Part shown: positions 17,473 through 26,588 of the stretch, piece by piece
Position numbering within the stretch: the first letter of the stretch is position 1
Layout of the letters: each line of letters begins with the position of its first letter
Assembly: GCA_038243605.1 (NCBI GenBank)
Contig: JBBSQX010000017.1
Span: forward strand, 14,374 to 78,373
Length of the DNA stretch: 64,000 nucleotides
Source: Terrimesophilobacter sp038243605
GTDB taxonomy: Bacteria > Actinomycetota > Actinomycetes > Actinomycetales > Microbacteriaceae
Direction: 5' to 3'
Made by a program: the position numbers and the translations under genes
The notes under the pieces: generated by a model
The model's database searches: none
What the model saw: only the letters and a program-made list of their open reading frames with translations
What the model was told of the DNA's origin: nothing

Positions 17473-18252
17473 CTAAATAGATGGCTGTTTTTGTTTCGGC
17501 TGCTTGTGCTCGTCGAGTGCGCTGGGCTCCCAGCCGCGTGGGATGGCGCGCGCACCGCGGTGCGCGTCGCGCGAGCGGTAGACGATGTACGGGCGGAACA
17601 GGAACCCGAATGGCACCGACATGACGTGCACGAGGCGGGTGTACGGCCAGATCAGGAACAACGCGGTGGCGGTGAGGGCATGCAGTTGGAACATCAGCGG
17701 AACACCGACCATGAGGCTGGCATCCGGCTGGAACACGATGAGGCTGCGGCTCCACGGCGAAATAGTTCCTCGGTAGTCATACCCGGCGCCGAGCACCTGA
17801 AACTGGATGACCGCAATCGTGCCGAGAATGATCGTGCCGGCCAGCAAGGCGTACATGACGACATCCATGACCGTTGTGACTCTCGCAACGCGACGAATGG
17901 CACCTCTCCGCGACAGCAGGATCACGATGCCGGCAATCGTAATCAACGCGACTATCGTGCCAACCCAGGTCGCACCAAGGTGGTACATGTGTTCGGTGAT
18001 TCCGAAGAACTCCAACCACTCGCGCGGGATGAGCAGACCAACAACGTGCCCAGCGAACACCCCGAGAATGCCGTAGTGGAACATGGGTGAGCCCCACTTG
18101 AGCAACTTCGTCTCGTAGGTTTGGCTCGACCGAGACGTCCAACCGAACTTGTCGTAGCGGTACCGAAGGATGGGGCCGACGATGAAGCTCACCGCCGCAA
18201 CGTAGGGGAACGCCACCCAGAGCAGAACATCCACGTACGTTATGTCGGTCAT
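17473..18252 (-). CDS. narI: Respiratory nitrate reductase gamma subunit (cytochrome b)
   Basis: A 259-residue membrane cytochrome b with five helices. The four haem-ligand histidines appear as H59 and H69 (in MFHYGILGVFAGHVVG) and H191 and H209 (in FQLHALTA and TRLVHVMS). Their positions closely match the E. coli NarI ligands. It oxidises menaquinol at the membrane and passes electrons to NarH. The ATG overlaps the narJ stop (ATGA). The C-terminal tail after about residue 235 is basic and Gln/Lys/Pro-rich and looks non-conserved. Confidence 0.95.
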   Translation of the reverse strand: MTDITYVDVLLWVAFPYVAAVSFIVGPILRYRYDKFGWTSRSSQTYETKLLKWGSPMFHYGILGVFAGHVVGLLIPREWLEFFGITEHMYHLGATWVGTIVALITIAGIVILLSRRGAIRRVARVTTVMDVVMYALLAGTIILGTIAVIQFQVLGAGYDYRGTISPWSRSLIVFQPDASLMVGVPLMFQLHALTATALFLIWPYTRLVHVMSVPFGFLFRPYIVYRSRDAHRGARAIPRGWEPSALDEHKQPKQKQPSI

Positions 18253-18992
18253 GCCCGCACTCCTTCACTGGTGGCACCCGCGGGGGTGTACGGCGCTAGG
18301 GCGCCGAGGAACGTTGTGACGCCCACCATTTCGGTCGGTGGGCCCTCGTTGACGAGTCGCAGGTAGCGATCGCGGGTTTCATCGTCGATCTCACCAAACG
18401 ATCGACACACGGCAGAGACAACGTGCCAGTACGGGCTATTGAAGCTTTCCAGCGCCGTGCGCAGCACCTCGATGCCTTCCCGGTATGAGGTCAGTAGCTG
18501 GCCTGCGATGGGGGAGTCGCTTCGCGCAGAGAACTCCAACACCATGGGGAGGTAGTCGGGAAGCTCGCCGTCTTCGACCTCCCAGCCCGCAGCGCGGTAG
18601 GCCTCAATGAACCCAACGAGTGCCATGCCGCGGCGGCGGGTATCACCGGTCGAGTAGTAGGTGAGGTACGGGCAGCACTTGCGCTTCTGGTCAAAAATCA
18701 ACGTGTAGTGTGCTTCGATCTCGTGCTGACTCATCGCGGAGGCCGCGTTCAGGAACGTGGTGAACTCCTCCGCAATCTCTGCGGGGAGACCTGCCACAGC
18801 TTCGGCAACCTGAACGAAATGCACGCGGCGATCCGGCTTCGGGTAGTCGAGCAAGATCGACGCCGCCATGTGGACTGTTCGGCGCTGCTCGTCAGTGAGA
18901 GCGGAGTTTGCCAGCTTCTTCGGCGCTTTCTTTCGTCGACCGCCAGGCACTCTCCGCCGCTCAGCAACGTTGGTCATGCCGGCGATGGTCAT
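18249..18992 (-). CDS. narJ: Nitrate reductase assembly chaperone NarJ
   Basis: A 247-residue cytoplasmic chaperone that escorts apo-NarGH for cofactor insertion. The conserved region includes AASILLDYPKP near the start, FDQKRKCCPYLTYYSTGDTRRRG and DYLPMVLEFSA, which are typical NarJ/DmsD-family features. A basic N-terminal extension of about 30 residues (RRKKAPKK) is present. It is translationally coupled at both ends, overlapping narH by ATGA and narI by ATGA. Confidence 0.93.
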   Translation of the reverse strand: MTIAGMTNVAERRRVPGGRRKKAPKKLANSALTDEQRRTVHMAASILLDYPKPDRRVHFVQVAEAVAGLPAEIAEEFTTFLNAASAMSQHEIEAHYTLIFDQKRKCCPYLTYYSTGDTRRRGMALVGFIEAYRAAGWEVEDGELPDYLPMVLEFSARSDSPIAGQLLTSYREGIEVLRTALESFNSPYWHVVSAVCRSFGEIDDETRDRYLRLVNEGPPTEMVGVTTFLGALAPYTPAGATSEGVRA

Positions 18993-20662
18993 GCCGAGCC
19001 CCCGGATTCAATGGGGGGCGGGAACATTCCGTTGCTGATTCCGCCGTTGTTGCCGTTCCAGTTCAGCAGATTTAGCCGGCCGGCTGTCGATGGCTCACTC
19101 GGGTCGGTGTTGTTCTTGAGAGCCTCAAAGGCCTCTGCTGTGGACTTCGTCGGCACGCCGCGAATGCGATCTTTGGCGATCACCTCACCGGTGGAGCGAG
19201 CCCCACCCATGCCGGGCCCGCCGTCGCTGTCCAGCGAGCACGCGAGCTCATCCAGGTCGCGCGCCGACTCGACGTGTGCCTTAGGGATCACGTAGCGGTC
19301 CTCGTACTTGGCGATAGCGAGAAGGCGGTACATTGCCTCCATCTCCTCGCCGGTCATCCCGACGGCGTGGGCAATATTCTCGTTCGCTTCTTTGCCGAGG
19401 TTGATGTCGCGCATATAGGAGCGCATCGCTGCGAGCTTCTTGAGCGAGTACTCGATCGGCACCATGTCACCCGCGGTGAACAAACCAGCGAGGTATTCCA
19501 CTGGGATGCGCAACGTGTCGATGGCGGCAAACAGGTTGCGCACGTCTTCGCCGTCTGCGCCGCTGTTCGAGATGACATCTACCACGGGTGACAGCGGCGG
19601 GATGTACCAGACCATGGGCATTGTGCGGTACTCGGGGTGTAGAGGCAGTGCCACCTTGTACTCGCTGATCAGCTTGTAGATGGGACTGTTCTGAGCGGCA
19701 TCGATCCAGTCATCCGCGATGCCGTCCTTCTTCGCCTGGGCGATGACGGCGGGATCGAATGGGTCAAGGAACACTGAACGCTGAGCATCGAGCAGAGCGT
19801 GCTCATCTTCGATGGCGGCAGCTTCGAGCACGGCATCGGCGTCATACAGCATCAGGCCGAGGTACCGCAGTCGTCCAACACAGGTTTCGGAGCAAATTGT
19901 GGGCTTGCCCTGCTCGATGAGCGGGTAACACAGCGTGCACTTCTCTGCCTTGTTCGTCTTGTGGTTGAAGTACACCTTCTTATAGGGGCACGCCGACACA
20001 CACATACGCCAACCGCGGCAATCATCCTGGTCGACGAGCACAATGCCGTCTTCCTCACGCTTGTAGATGGCGCCAGAGGGGCATGCCGCGACGCAGGAAG
20101 GGTTCAGACAGTGCTCGCAAATACGCGGCAGGTAGAACATGAAGGTGTTTTCGAACTCCATCTTCACGTGCTCGCTCATGTGTGCCAGGATCGGGTCACC
20201 TGCGGCAGTCTCTTGCGAGCCGCCGAGGTTGTCGTCCCAGTTACCTGACCACTTGATGTCCATGTTCTTGCCGGTGAGCAGTGACTTTGGGCGCGCCACC
20301 GGGCCGTTCTTTGACTGCGGTGCCGACAGCAGCATGTCGTAGTCGTAGGTCCACGGCTCGTAATAGTCGTCGATCGTCGGCAGGTCGTTGTTCGAGAAGA
20401 TGCTCGCGAGCTTCTTCAGGCGGCCACCGGATTTCAGCTTCAGACGGCCGCGCTTGTTACGTACCCAGCCGCCCTTCCACTTCTCCTGGTCTTCGTAGTA
20501 GCGCGGGTATCCGATACCAGGCTTGGTTTCGACGTTGTTGAACCACACGTATTCCATGCCGTCGCGGTTTGTCCACACTTGCTTACACGTGACGGAGCAG
20601 GTGTGGCATCCGATGCACTTGTCGAGGTTCATGACCATCGACATCTGGGCCATCACGCGCAT
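18989..20662 (-). CDS. narH: Respiratory nitrate reductase beta subunit
   Basis: A 557-residue iron-sulfur subunit. The first cluster motif is CIGCHTCSVTCKQVW at about residues 16-30. Further ferredoxin-like Cys sets appear in CEHCLNPSCVAACPSG and in DDCRGWRMCVSACPYKK, with CTLCYPL and CSETCVGR completing them. The Trp in CRGWRMC at the position expected for a ligand Cys marks the [3Fe-4S] cluster, as in other NarH. It relays electrons from NarI haem to NarG. The start ATG overlaps the narG stop by one base (TGATG) and has GGAG 5 bases upstream. Confidence 0.96.
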   Translation of the reverse strand: MRVMAQMSMVMNLDKCIGCHTCSVTCKQVWTNRDGMEYVWFNNVETKPGIGYPRYYEDQEKWKGGWVRNKRGRLKLKSGGRLKKLASIFSNNDLPTIDDYYEPWTYDYDMLLSAPQSKNGPVARPKSLLTGKNMDIKWSGNWDDNLGGSQETAAGDPILAHMSEHVKMEFENTFMFYLPRICEHCLNPSCVAACPSGAIYKREEDGIVLVDQDDCRGWRMCVSACPYKKVYFNHKTNKAEKCTLCYPLIEQGKPTICSETCVGRLRYLGLMLYDADAVLEAAAIEDEHALLDAQRSVFLDPFDPAVIAQAKKDGIADDWIDAAQNSPIYKLISEYKVALPLHPEYRTMPMVWYIPPLSPVVDVISNSGADGEDVRNLFAAIDTLRIPVEYLAGLFTAGDMVPIEYSLKKLAAMRSYMRDINLGKEANENIAHAVGMTGEEMEAMYRLLAIAKYEDRYVIPKAHVESARDLDELACSLDSDGGPGMGGARSTGEVIAKDRIRGVPTKSTAEAFEALKNNTDPSEPSTAGRLNLLNWNGNNGGISNGMFPPPIESGGSA

Positions 20663-23600
20663 CAGTACTCCACTTTTTGACTACGGCGACGAATCACAGT
20701 GACTTCGTCGCGCTGATTCCCGGTCGGTCCGAGATAGTTGAATGCGAACGAGAGCTGGGCGTAACCACCGATGAGGTGGCTGGGCTTCAGCAAAATTCGC
20801 GTGAGCGAGTTGTTGGTTCCACCGCGCTGACCGGATGTCTCGGCGACCGGTACGTTGATCGTGCGATCCTTCGCGTGGTACATGTACACCGTGCCCTCCG
20901 GCATGCGGTGCGAGACGACCGCACGGGCCACGACGACGCCGTTGCGGTTGTAGGACTCGATCCACTCGTTGTCTTTCACGCCGATCTTGTCGGCATCGAG
21001 TGGGGACATCCAGATGGTGGGGCCTCCGCGGGAGAGCACCAGCATCATGAGGTTGTCCTGATACTCGGAGTGGATGGACCACTTCGAGTGCGGCGTGAGG
21101 TAACGCACGGTGACTTCTGCTCTGCCTTCGGAGCCGGGTGCTCCCGTCGCGGCAGTCGAACCGATGGGTTCGTAACCCTCGAAGAGGCGGTGCATGTCGA
21201 GTGGCGGACGGTAAATCGGCAGCTGTTCGCCGAGCTCCGACATCCAGTCGTGATCGAGGTAGAAGTGTTGTCTACCGGTGAGGGTATGCCACGGCTTCAA
21301 GTGTTCAACATTAATGACGAACGCTGTGTAACGTCGCCCGCCGTGTTCACTGCCCGACCATTCGGGGGAGGTCAGCACCGGCACTGGCGCGTCGGAGACA
21401 TCTTTGAGAGTGAACCGTGTGCCCTCGTGGTCGCTTGCGAGATGTGCGAGCTTTTGTCCTGTGTGCTTCTCCAGGGTGCGGAAGCCCTGGGTTCCCAGTC
21501 GGCCGTTTGTGGTTCCGGAGAACGCGAGCACCATTTCTTCGGCGCGCATGTCGGTGTCGAGCTTCGGACGACCCTTCGTCGGGCCACTTTCGACAAGCCC
21601 GTTGCGTCTACCGAGATCGGAAACCTCGACATCCGGGTTGAACTTGATGCCCTTTGTCATCATCCCGAGCTTTTCAGAAAGCGGGCCAAGGGCCGCCATC
21701 CGGTCAGCGAATGCCGGGTAGTCACGCTCGACAACGATGAGCTTCGGCATCGTCACCCCGGGGATCAGCTTCGGGTTGTCGATCACAACGCCGTGCGGCG
21801 TCGACAACGCATCTGGAGTGTCATGCTGCAATGGTGCTGCCACAAGGTCTTGACGAACCCCGAGGTGCTCCACCGAGAACTCGGAGATCTTCTTTGCCAG
21901 CAGATGGAAGATATCGAAGTCGGTCTTCGACTCCCACGGTGGGGTGATCGCCGGGTTGAACGTGTGAATGAACGGATGCATGTCTGTCGTTGACAGGTCG
22001 TGCTTCTCGTACCAGGTTGCCGGCGGCAGAACAACATCGCTGAACATCGTCGTGGAGGTGTTCCTGAAGTCGCTCGTCACCATCAGGTCGAGCTTGCCCT
22101 CGGGGGCCTCCTCGTGCCAGTCGATGGTGTTCGGGCGACGTTCTGGCGGAGATTCCTCCCCACGGATGGCCGAATCGGTGCCGAGCAGGTGCTTGAGAAA
22201 GTACTCGTTTCCTTTGCCGGACGAGCCAATGATGTTTGCTCGCCACACGTTGAGCACTCGCGGAAAGTTCTCCGGGGAATCCGGATCCTCGCAGGCGTAG
22301 CGCATGTCGCCGCTCGTGAGCTGGTCAACGACGTACTGAGCGGGCTCAACACCGGCCTCTTTGGCCTGCCCAACGATGTCGAGTGGGTTTCGGTTGAACG
22401 TCGGAAAGCTGGGCATCCAGCCGCGCTTAGCCGACTCGACGAGAGTGTCAGCCGTGGTGCGGCCCGCGAACAGGCCGGTTCCGAGCTCGGTAGAGAGCGC
22501 GTCTGCCGGTAGTCCGTCGTAGCGCCACTGGTCGGTTGCGAGGTACCAGAAAGCTGTACTGATCATCTGGCGGGGCGGGCGCACCCAGTCGAGACCGAAC
22601 GCGTACTGCGCCCAACCTGTGAGCGGGCGAACCTTCTCTTGGCCGACGTAGTGGGCCCAGCCTCCGCCGTTCTTTCCCTGGCAACCGGTCATGGTCGTCA
22701 AGGCCAGGAACGCACGGTAAATGAGGTCGGAGTGGAACCAGTGGTTCGTACCAGCACCCATGAGAATCATGGAGCGGCCGCCCGAGTCTTCGGCGTTTTG
22801 CGCGAACTCGCGACCAATGCGCTCGGCGGCGTTTGCGGGAACTGAGGTGATGGATTCCTGCCATGCGGGCGTGCCGGGGGAGGAGGCGTCGTCGTAGCCT
22901 GTTGGCCATTCTCCGGGCAGACCATCGCGGCCAACACCGTACTGGGCAAGCAGCAAGTCGAACACCGTCGTGACGGTGCGGCCGGCGACCTGACGCACCG
23001 GCACTCCACGGCGAATCACGCCGGAGCCACCAGCGTGCTCCTGGCCGGGCTCTGGAGTGAGGTCGAAACGAGGAAGGTCGATCTCGACGGACGAGTTGTC
23101 ATAGTCCTTGGCATCAGCGATCGACAACAGCGGGTCGACATCGCCGAGGTCGAGGTTCCATAGGCCGACATCTTCTTCAGAGAACCGGTGGCCGATGGAA
23201 CCATTGGGAACGACAGGCTTGGCATTCTGGTCGAGAAGTACCGGCTTGTGCGCCGCGTTCGCAAGTTTGGCAGGTGCACCGGGAAGGGCATCCGCCATGA
23301 GGAACTTGCCCGCAACCCACGCATCGCCGCGCTTCACGAGCTCGATGAGGTACGCGGAGTCGCTGTACTTTTTCATGTAGTCGATGAACATCGGAGTCTT
23401 GCGTTCGAGCAAAAACTCCTTGAGGATGACGTGGCCCATGGCGATCGCCAGGGCCCCGTCGGTTCCGGGGTGCGTGGCAAGCCACTCGTCGGCGAACTTG
23501 GTGTTGTCGGCGTAGTCGGGGGAGACGACGATGACCTTCTGGCCGCGGTAGCGTGCCTCCACCATGAAGTGCGCGTCAGGCGTGCGAGTGACGGGAACGT

Positions 23601-24417
23601 TGGAACCCCACATCATGAGGTACGAGGAGTTCCACCAGTCGGCAGATTCTGGCACATCAGTCTGGTCGCCGAATACCTGCGGGGAGGCAACGGGCAGGTC
23701 TGCATACCAGTCATAGAACGACAGCATCGTTCCGCCGAGCATGGTGACGAATCGTGAACCGACACCGTGCGAGACGATCGACATGGCCGGAATCGGTGAG
23801 AAGCCCGCGATGCGGTCTGGGCCATACTTTTTGATCGTGTGCACGTGAGCAGCGGCGACGATTTCGGATGCCTCATCCCAGCTCGCGCGAACAAGGCCGC
23901 CCTTGCCCCTGGCCTGCTTGTACGCCTTCGCCGTGACCGGGTTTTCGGTCACCTCTTGCCACGCGAGAACGGGGTCACCTGTCGCGGCTTTCGCCTTGCG
24001 GAACGCTTCGAGCAGAACGCCGCGCACGTACGGATACTTCACCCGCGTGGGGGAGTAGGTGTACCAACTGAAGGCGGCACCGCGGGGGCATCCGCGTGGC
24101 TCGTATTCGGGGGAGTCCGGACCAACGAGAGGGTAGTCAGTTTGCTGAGTTTCCCACGTGATAATGCCGTCTTTGACGTACACCTTCCACGAGCAGGAAC
24201 CCGTGCAGTTCACGCCGTGAGTTGAGCGCACCTCTTTGTCGTGAGACCAGCGGTCACGATAGAACGAGTCAGCCTCGCGGCCACCCTCTAGGAAGACGGA
24301 TCGGAGATCTTCGGAGACTTTGCCTGGGCGCAAAAAGCGACCGAGATTCAGAAGAGTATCGGACAGAAGTCCGTCTGTTCCTGCGGTTGACTTCTTAAGG
24401 TCCTTGGCGTTGCTCAC
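20662..24417 (-). CDS. narG: Respiratory nitrate reductase alpha (molybdenum) subunit
   Basis: A 1251-residue molybdo-bis-MGD enzyme that reduces nitrate to nitrite. The His-Cys3 FS0 cluster ligands are H67, C71, C75 and C110 (in THGVNCTGSCSW and RGCPRGAAFSW). The Mo-coordinating Asp region is visible in YDWYADLPVASPQVFGDQTD. I start at the GTG at 24417 because AGGAG lies 5 bases upstream; the frame could extend to 24501 without a comparable site. No twin-arginine signal is seen, so the enzyme is the cytoplasm-facing Nar type. It is the first gene of narGHJI-K and is preceded by the SufR-like regulator gene. Confidence 0.97.
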   Translation of the reverse strand: MSNAKDLKKSTAGTDGLLSDTLLNLGRFLRPGKVSEDLRSVFLEGGREADSFYRDRWSHDKEVRSTHGVNCTGSCSWKVYVKDGIITWETQQTDYPLVGPDSPEYEPRGCPRGAAFSWYTYSPTRVKYPYVRGVLLEAFRKAKAATGDPVLAWQEVTENPVTAKAYKQARGKGGLVRASWDEASEIVAAAHVHTIKKYGPDRIAGFSPIPAMSIVSHGVGSRFVTMLGGTMLSFYDWYADLPVASPQVFGDQTDVPESADWWNSSYLMMWGSNVPVTRTPDAHFMVEARYRGQKVIVVSPDYADNTKFADEWLATHPGTDGALAIAMGHVILKEFLLERKTPMFIDYMKKYSDSAYLIELVKRGDAWVAGKFLMADALPGAPAKLANAAHKPVLLDQNAKPVVPNGSIGHRFSEEDVGLWNLDLGDVDPLLSIADAKDYDNSSVEIDLPRFDLTPEPGQEHAGGSGVIRRGVPVRQVAGRTVTTVFDLLLAQYGVGRDGLPGEWPTGYDDASSPGTPAWQESITSVPANAAERIGREFAQNAEDSGGRSMILMGAGTNHWFHSDLIYRAFLALTTMTGCQGKNGGGWAHYVGQEKVRPLTGWAQYAFGLDWVRPPRQMISTAFWYLATDQWRYDGLPADALSTELGTGLFAGRTTADTLVESAKRGWMPSFPTFNRNPLDIVGQAKEAGVEPAQYVVDQLTSGDMRYACEDPDSPENFPRVLNVWRANIIGSSGKGNEYFLKHLLGTDSAIRGEESPPERRPNTIDWHEEAPEGKLDLMVTSDFRNTSTTMFSDVVLPPATWYEKHDLSTTDMHPFIHTFNPAITPPWESKTDFDIFHLLAKKISEFSVEHLGVRQDLVAAPLQHDTPDALSTPHGVVIDNPKLIPGVTMPKLIVVERDYPAFADRMAALGPLSEKLGMMTKGIKFNPDVEVSDLGRRNGLVESGPTKGRPKLDTDMRAEEMVLAFSGTTNGRLGTQGFRTLEKHTGQKLAHLASDHEGTRFTLKDVSDAPVPVLTSPEWSGSEHGGRRYTAFVINVEHLKPWHTLTGRQHFYLDHDWMSELGEQLPIYRPPLDMHRLFEGYEPIGSTAATGAPGSEGRAEVTVRYLTPHSKWSIHSEYQDNLMMLVLSRGGPTIWMSPLDADKIGVKDNEWIESYNRNGVVVARAVVSHRMPEGTVYMYHAKDRTINVPVAETSGQRGGTNNSLTRILLKPSHLIGGYAQLSFAFNYLGPTGNQRDEVTVIRRRSQKVEY

Positions 24418-24488
24418 GGCGGCTCCTGTACTTCTCGGGGCGCCCCGCGGTCGCGATGGCGTCCTTGGTTTGAGTCTCTCTGAGTCGG

Positions 24489-24520
24489 GTGACAACGGCA
24501 ACGTGAAAAGGCCGTGACAA
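24489..24520. promoter_or_regulatory. Candidate regulator site in the narG leader
   Basis: GTGACAA occurs at 24489-24495 and again at 24514-24520, with a related GTGAAAA at 24503-24509 between them. They lie in the 120-bp gap between the regulator gene and narG, about 70-105 bp before the narG start. No FNR-type TTGA-N6-TCAA box is visible here, so the repeats are the best candidate operator for the adjacent regulator. Confidence 0.4.
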
Positions 24521-24537
24521 ATGCCGACCCCGGCGGA

Positions 24538-25155
24538 TCATGGGGAGTCCGGAGACTCATTCAGATCAACTGTGCACATCTTGGACCCAGAGAATGGCCT
24601 CAGGTTCGTTGCCGTGAGTGGCCCACCATCGATGTCGAGGGCATTTTGCACGAGCGCGAAGTGAACCTGGCAGACCTGGGGATTTTCTTTGGCGAGATCT
24701 GCGAACGGACAATCGTGCATTGTCACGTGCGAGTTGTCAGCATCGAACTCTGCGTCGAAGCCACACTGATCCATGTGGTCGTCGAGCGAGTCGAGCTGGC
24801 GTGACTTAGGAGTTGATTCGATGCTCACGTCGGTGAGGGGCAGCATTCTGTGCAACAACTCAGTTCTGCGCTCTGCAGACTCACGTCTCGCTCGGTTGCC
24901 GGGATTGTCGCTTCCGCGCGCGGCACGATACCGAAGCTTTGGCCGGCCTTTGCTCACGCTAGGTACCGGGTCTGAGTCAACGAATCCAGCCTCAATCAAA
25001 CGGTGAAGGTGTTCGCGAGCAGTGTTGTGGTGCAGCCCCGTCGCCTCTGCCAACTCCGTGATGGTCTTTGACCCGCGCTGTTGCAGTTCGTGCAGCAGAT
25101 TGATTCTGCTGAGCGAGGCCAGCGTGCGGTAGTCCGGTAAGTGGCGGGTAGCCAT
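24538..25155 (-). CDS. SufR-like winged-helix regulator with four cysteines, upstream of narG
   Basis: A 205-residue regulator. An N-terminal winged helix-turn-helix of the ArsR/DeoR-like type (SRINLLHELQQRGSKTITELAEATGLHHNTAREHLHRL) is followed by a basic wing (SKGRPKLRYRA). The C-terminal domain carries C131, C149, C162 and C194, with C149-x12-C162 in a DCPFADL...VCQVHFAL context. This is the arrangement of SufR-type Fe-S sensors. I chose the ATG at 25155 because the upstream start is only a TTG. It precedes narG by 120 bp on the same strand, so it is probably a redox or nitric-oxide-responsive regulator of nitrate respiration. The signal is inferred. Confidence 0.8.
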   Translation of the reverse strand: MATRHLPDYRTLASLSRINLLHELQQRGSKTITELAEATGLHHNTAREHLHRLIEAGFVDSDPVPSVSKGRPKLRYRAARGSDNPGNRARRESAERRTELLHRMLPLTDVSIESTPKSRQLDSLDDHMDQCGFDAEFDADNSHVTMHDCPFADLAKENPQVCQVHFALVQNALDIDGGPLTATNLRPFSGSKMCTVDLNESPDSP

Positions 25156-25169
25156 GACCCCATTCAACG

Positions 25170-26465
25170 CTATCCGGAGGTCGATTGCCAGCGGATTGCC
25201 CGAGCTCGCCGGCGGCGGGTACCAGCGAAGGTCATCAAGATGCCACCCAGCATGAGCGCAACCATGCCGCCGCCTGCAATCGGCATGACATCAGAGGTCT
25301 GACCGGTTGCCGCCAAAGTCGGCTCCGAGGGCTCTGCTGCCGATGCTGTTACCACCACCACTGGCGCTGGTACCGGGACTACGGGAATCACTGGGGTTAC
25401 GGGAATGACGGGAACGACGGGAACGACGGGAACGACGGGAACGACGGGAACGACGGGAACGACGGGAACGACGGGAACCACGGGAACGACGGGAACCACG
25501 GGAACGACGGGAACGACGGGAACTGGTGCAGCGAGACACATGAATCCATCTGTTCCCGACCCGGTAGCCAAGCTAATTGGGTCGGCCGGGGTGATGGGAT
25601 TGATACCCGTCAATGCCGCAGCATCAAGCCGCAAGAGTGACTGTTGCGGGGGCGTTGTCGCTGGGTTGGTGATGTTTGTGGACATCCAAAGGTTGCCCGC
25701 ACTGTCAAATCCGCTAGCGGCGCCGCTGTTGGTCAACACTCCCGGCATAGTGACCATCGGCCCGAAGTCGGGAACGATGTCGGGAACGATAGCGGCGGTG
25801 CCAAAAAAAGCGCTCCGCGGGATAGACCCGACCTGAATGGTATTACCCCACGTCGTGAAATAGACGCGGTCGTCAGAGGCTCGATACGCCATGTCGCCCG
25901 ACAGCCACTGGGCAGTCGGCCCGTTGACGCTCTTGCGAATAGTGCCCTGATGAATCACCTCGCCATAAGTCGGCGAGGAGGGGGACGTCAGATCAACTTT
26001 CGCAAAATTTCCGTTCGCATTGGCCAGTAGCCAATGACCGTCGGAGGTGAAGGTGCCGCCCGCATACACTGCGGTTGTCGCATGGGTCAAGGGAACAGCG
26101 GCAGAGGCATCCTCCACCGTTCCATCGGGATTAATTATTCGAACGCTTGACGCCACGGCAGATCCGACGTTGATCGCGTACACGATGCCCGTGTTCGGGT
26201 GAATTGCCATCGCATTGAGGTTGGTCATTGTCGCTGAAGGGGAAGCAGACACCAGTGTCGGGCCAGTGGTGATAGTGGGAATCCCGGTTGTCACGACAGT
26301 CTGGTTGAGCCCCGTTGTGCGCCACACAAACGTGTCGACGGTGCACGTCCACGCGGTCGGCGCGGCGTGAGCCACAGAGGCGGGGGTGACAACGACGCCA
26401 GCCACCGTGATTGCTAATACAGCTATTGCGGCAGCCATAGGACGACTGAGTGAATTCGGGTTCAC
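25170..26465 (-). CDS. Wall-anchored surface protein with Val-Pro-Val tandem repeats
   Basis: A 431-residue exported protein. A Sec signal (MAAAIAVLAITVAGVVVTPASVAHA) is followed by a beta-propeller-like region of about 270 residues with repeated T/S-rich strands (for example NAMAIHPNTGIVYAIN). Next comes a rigid VPVVPV repeat stalk (about residues 310-370). The C-terminus has the sorting signal LAATG, a hydrophobic helix (GGGMVALMLGGILMTFAG) and an RRRR tail, as expected for class E-like sortase substrates. It is a cell-surface protein of unknown ligand. It lies 14 bp upstream of the nar regulator on the same strand but is probably unrelated. Confidence 0.8.
   Translation of the reverse strand: MNPNSLSRPMAAAIAVLAITVAGVVVTPASVAHAAPTAWTCTVDTFVWRTTGLNQTVVTTGIPTITTGPTLVSASPSATMTNLNAMAIHPNTGIVYAINVGSAVASSVRIINPDGTVEDASAAVPLTHATTAVYAGGTFTSDGHWLLANANGNFAKVDLTSPSSPTYGEVIHQGTIRKSVNGPTAQWLSGDMAYRASDDRVYFTTWGNTIQVGSIPRSAFFGTAAIVPDIVPDFGPMVTMPGVLTNSGAASGFDSAGNLWMSTNITNPATTPPQQSLLRLDAAALTGINPITPADPISLATGSGTDGFMCLAAPVPVVPVVPVVPVVPVVPVVPVVPVVPVVPVVPVVPVVPVIPVTPVIPVVPVPAPVVVVTASAAEPSEPTLAATGQTSDVMPIAGGGMVALMLGGILMTFAGTRRRRARAIRWQSTSG
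25381..25524. repeat. 9-bp tandem repeat array encoding the VPV stalk
   Basis: About 16 copies of a 9-bp unit (GGGAACGAC on the plus strand) run from about 25381 to 25524, with single-base variants mainly at the edges and a few in the middle. In the minus-strand frame each unit encodes V-P-V. Copy-number changes would lengthen or shorten the stalk without breaking the frame. Confidence 0.95.
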
Positions 26466-26588
26466 AGGTTACTCCGGGATTTGGCGCGCAATTGGCATGG
26501 TTTCCAGGGAAGAAAACGACCGACCACGCGAGAATGCATCGTGCAAAAACACACGAGATAAGGTGATCGGAACTCTACTACTTCGCCA

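Noticed and set aside
20677..21993. Long plus-strand frame of about 438 codons inside narG
   Set aside because: It lies entirely antisense to conserved narG sequence, has a residue composition typical of antisense frames and no recognisable domain.
25381..25524. CRISPR array
   Set aside because: The units are 9 bp and contiguous without spacers. This is a coding tandem repeat.
25405..25836. Plus-strand reading frame with a long Thr-Gly repeat
   Set aside because: It is the antisense shadow of the VPV repeat. The minus-strand frame has a signal peptide, a sorting signal and a clear start, so the plus frame is not a gene.
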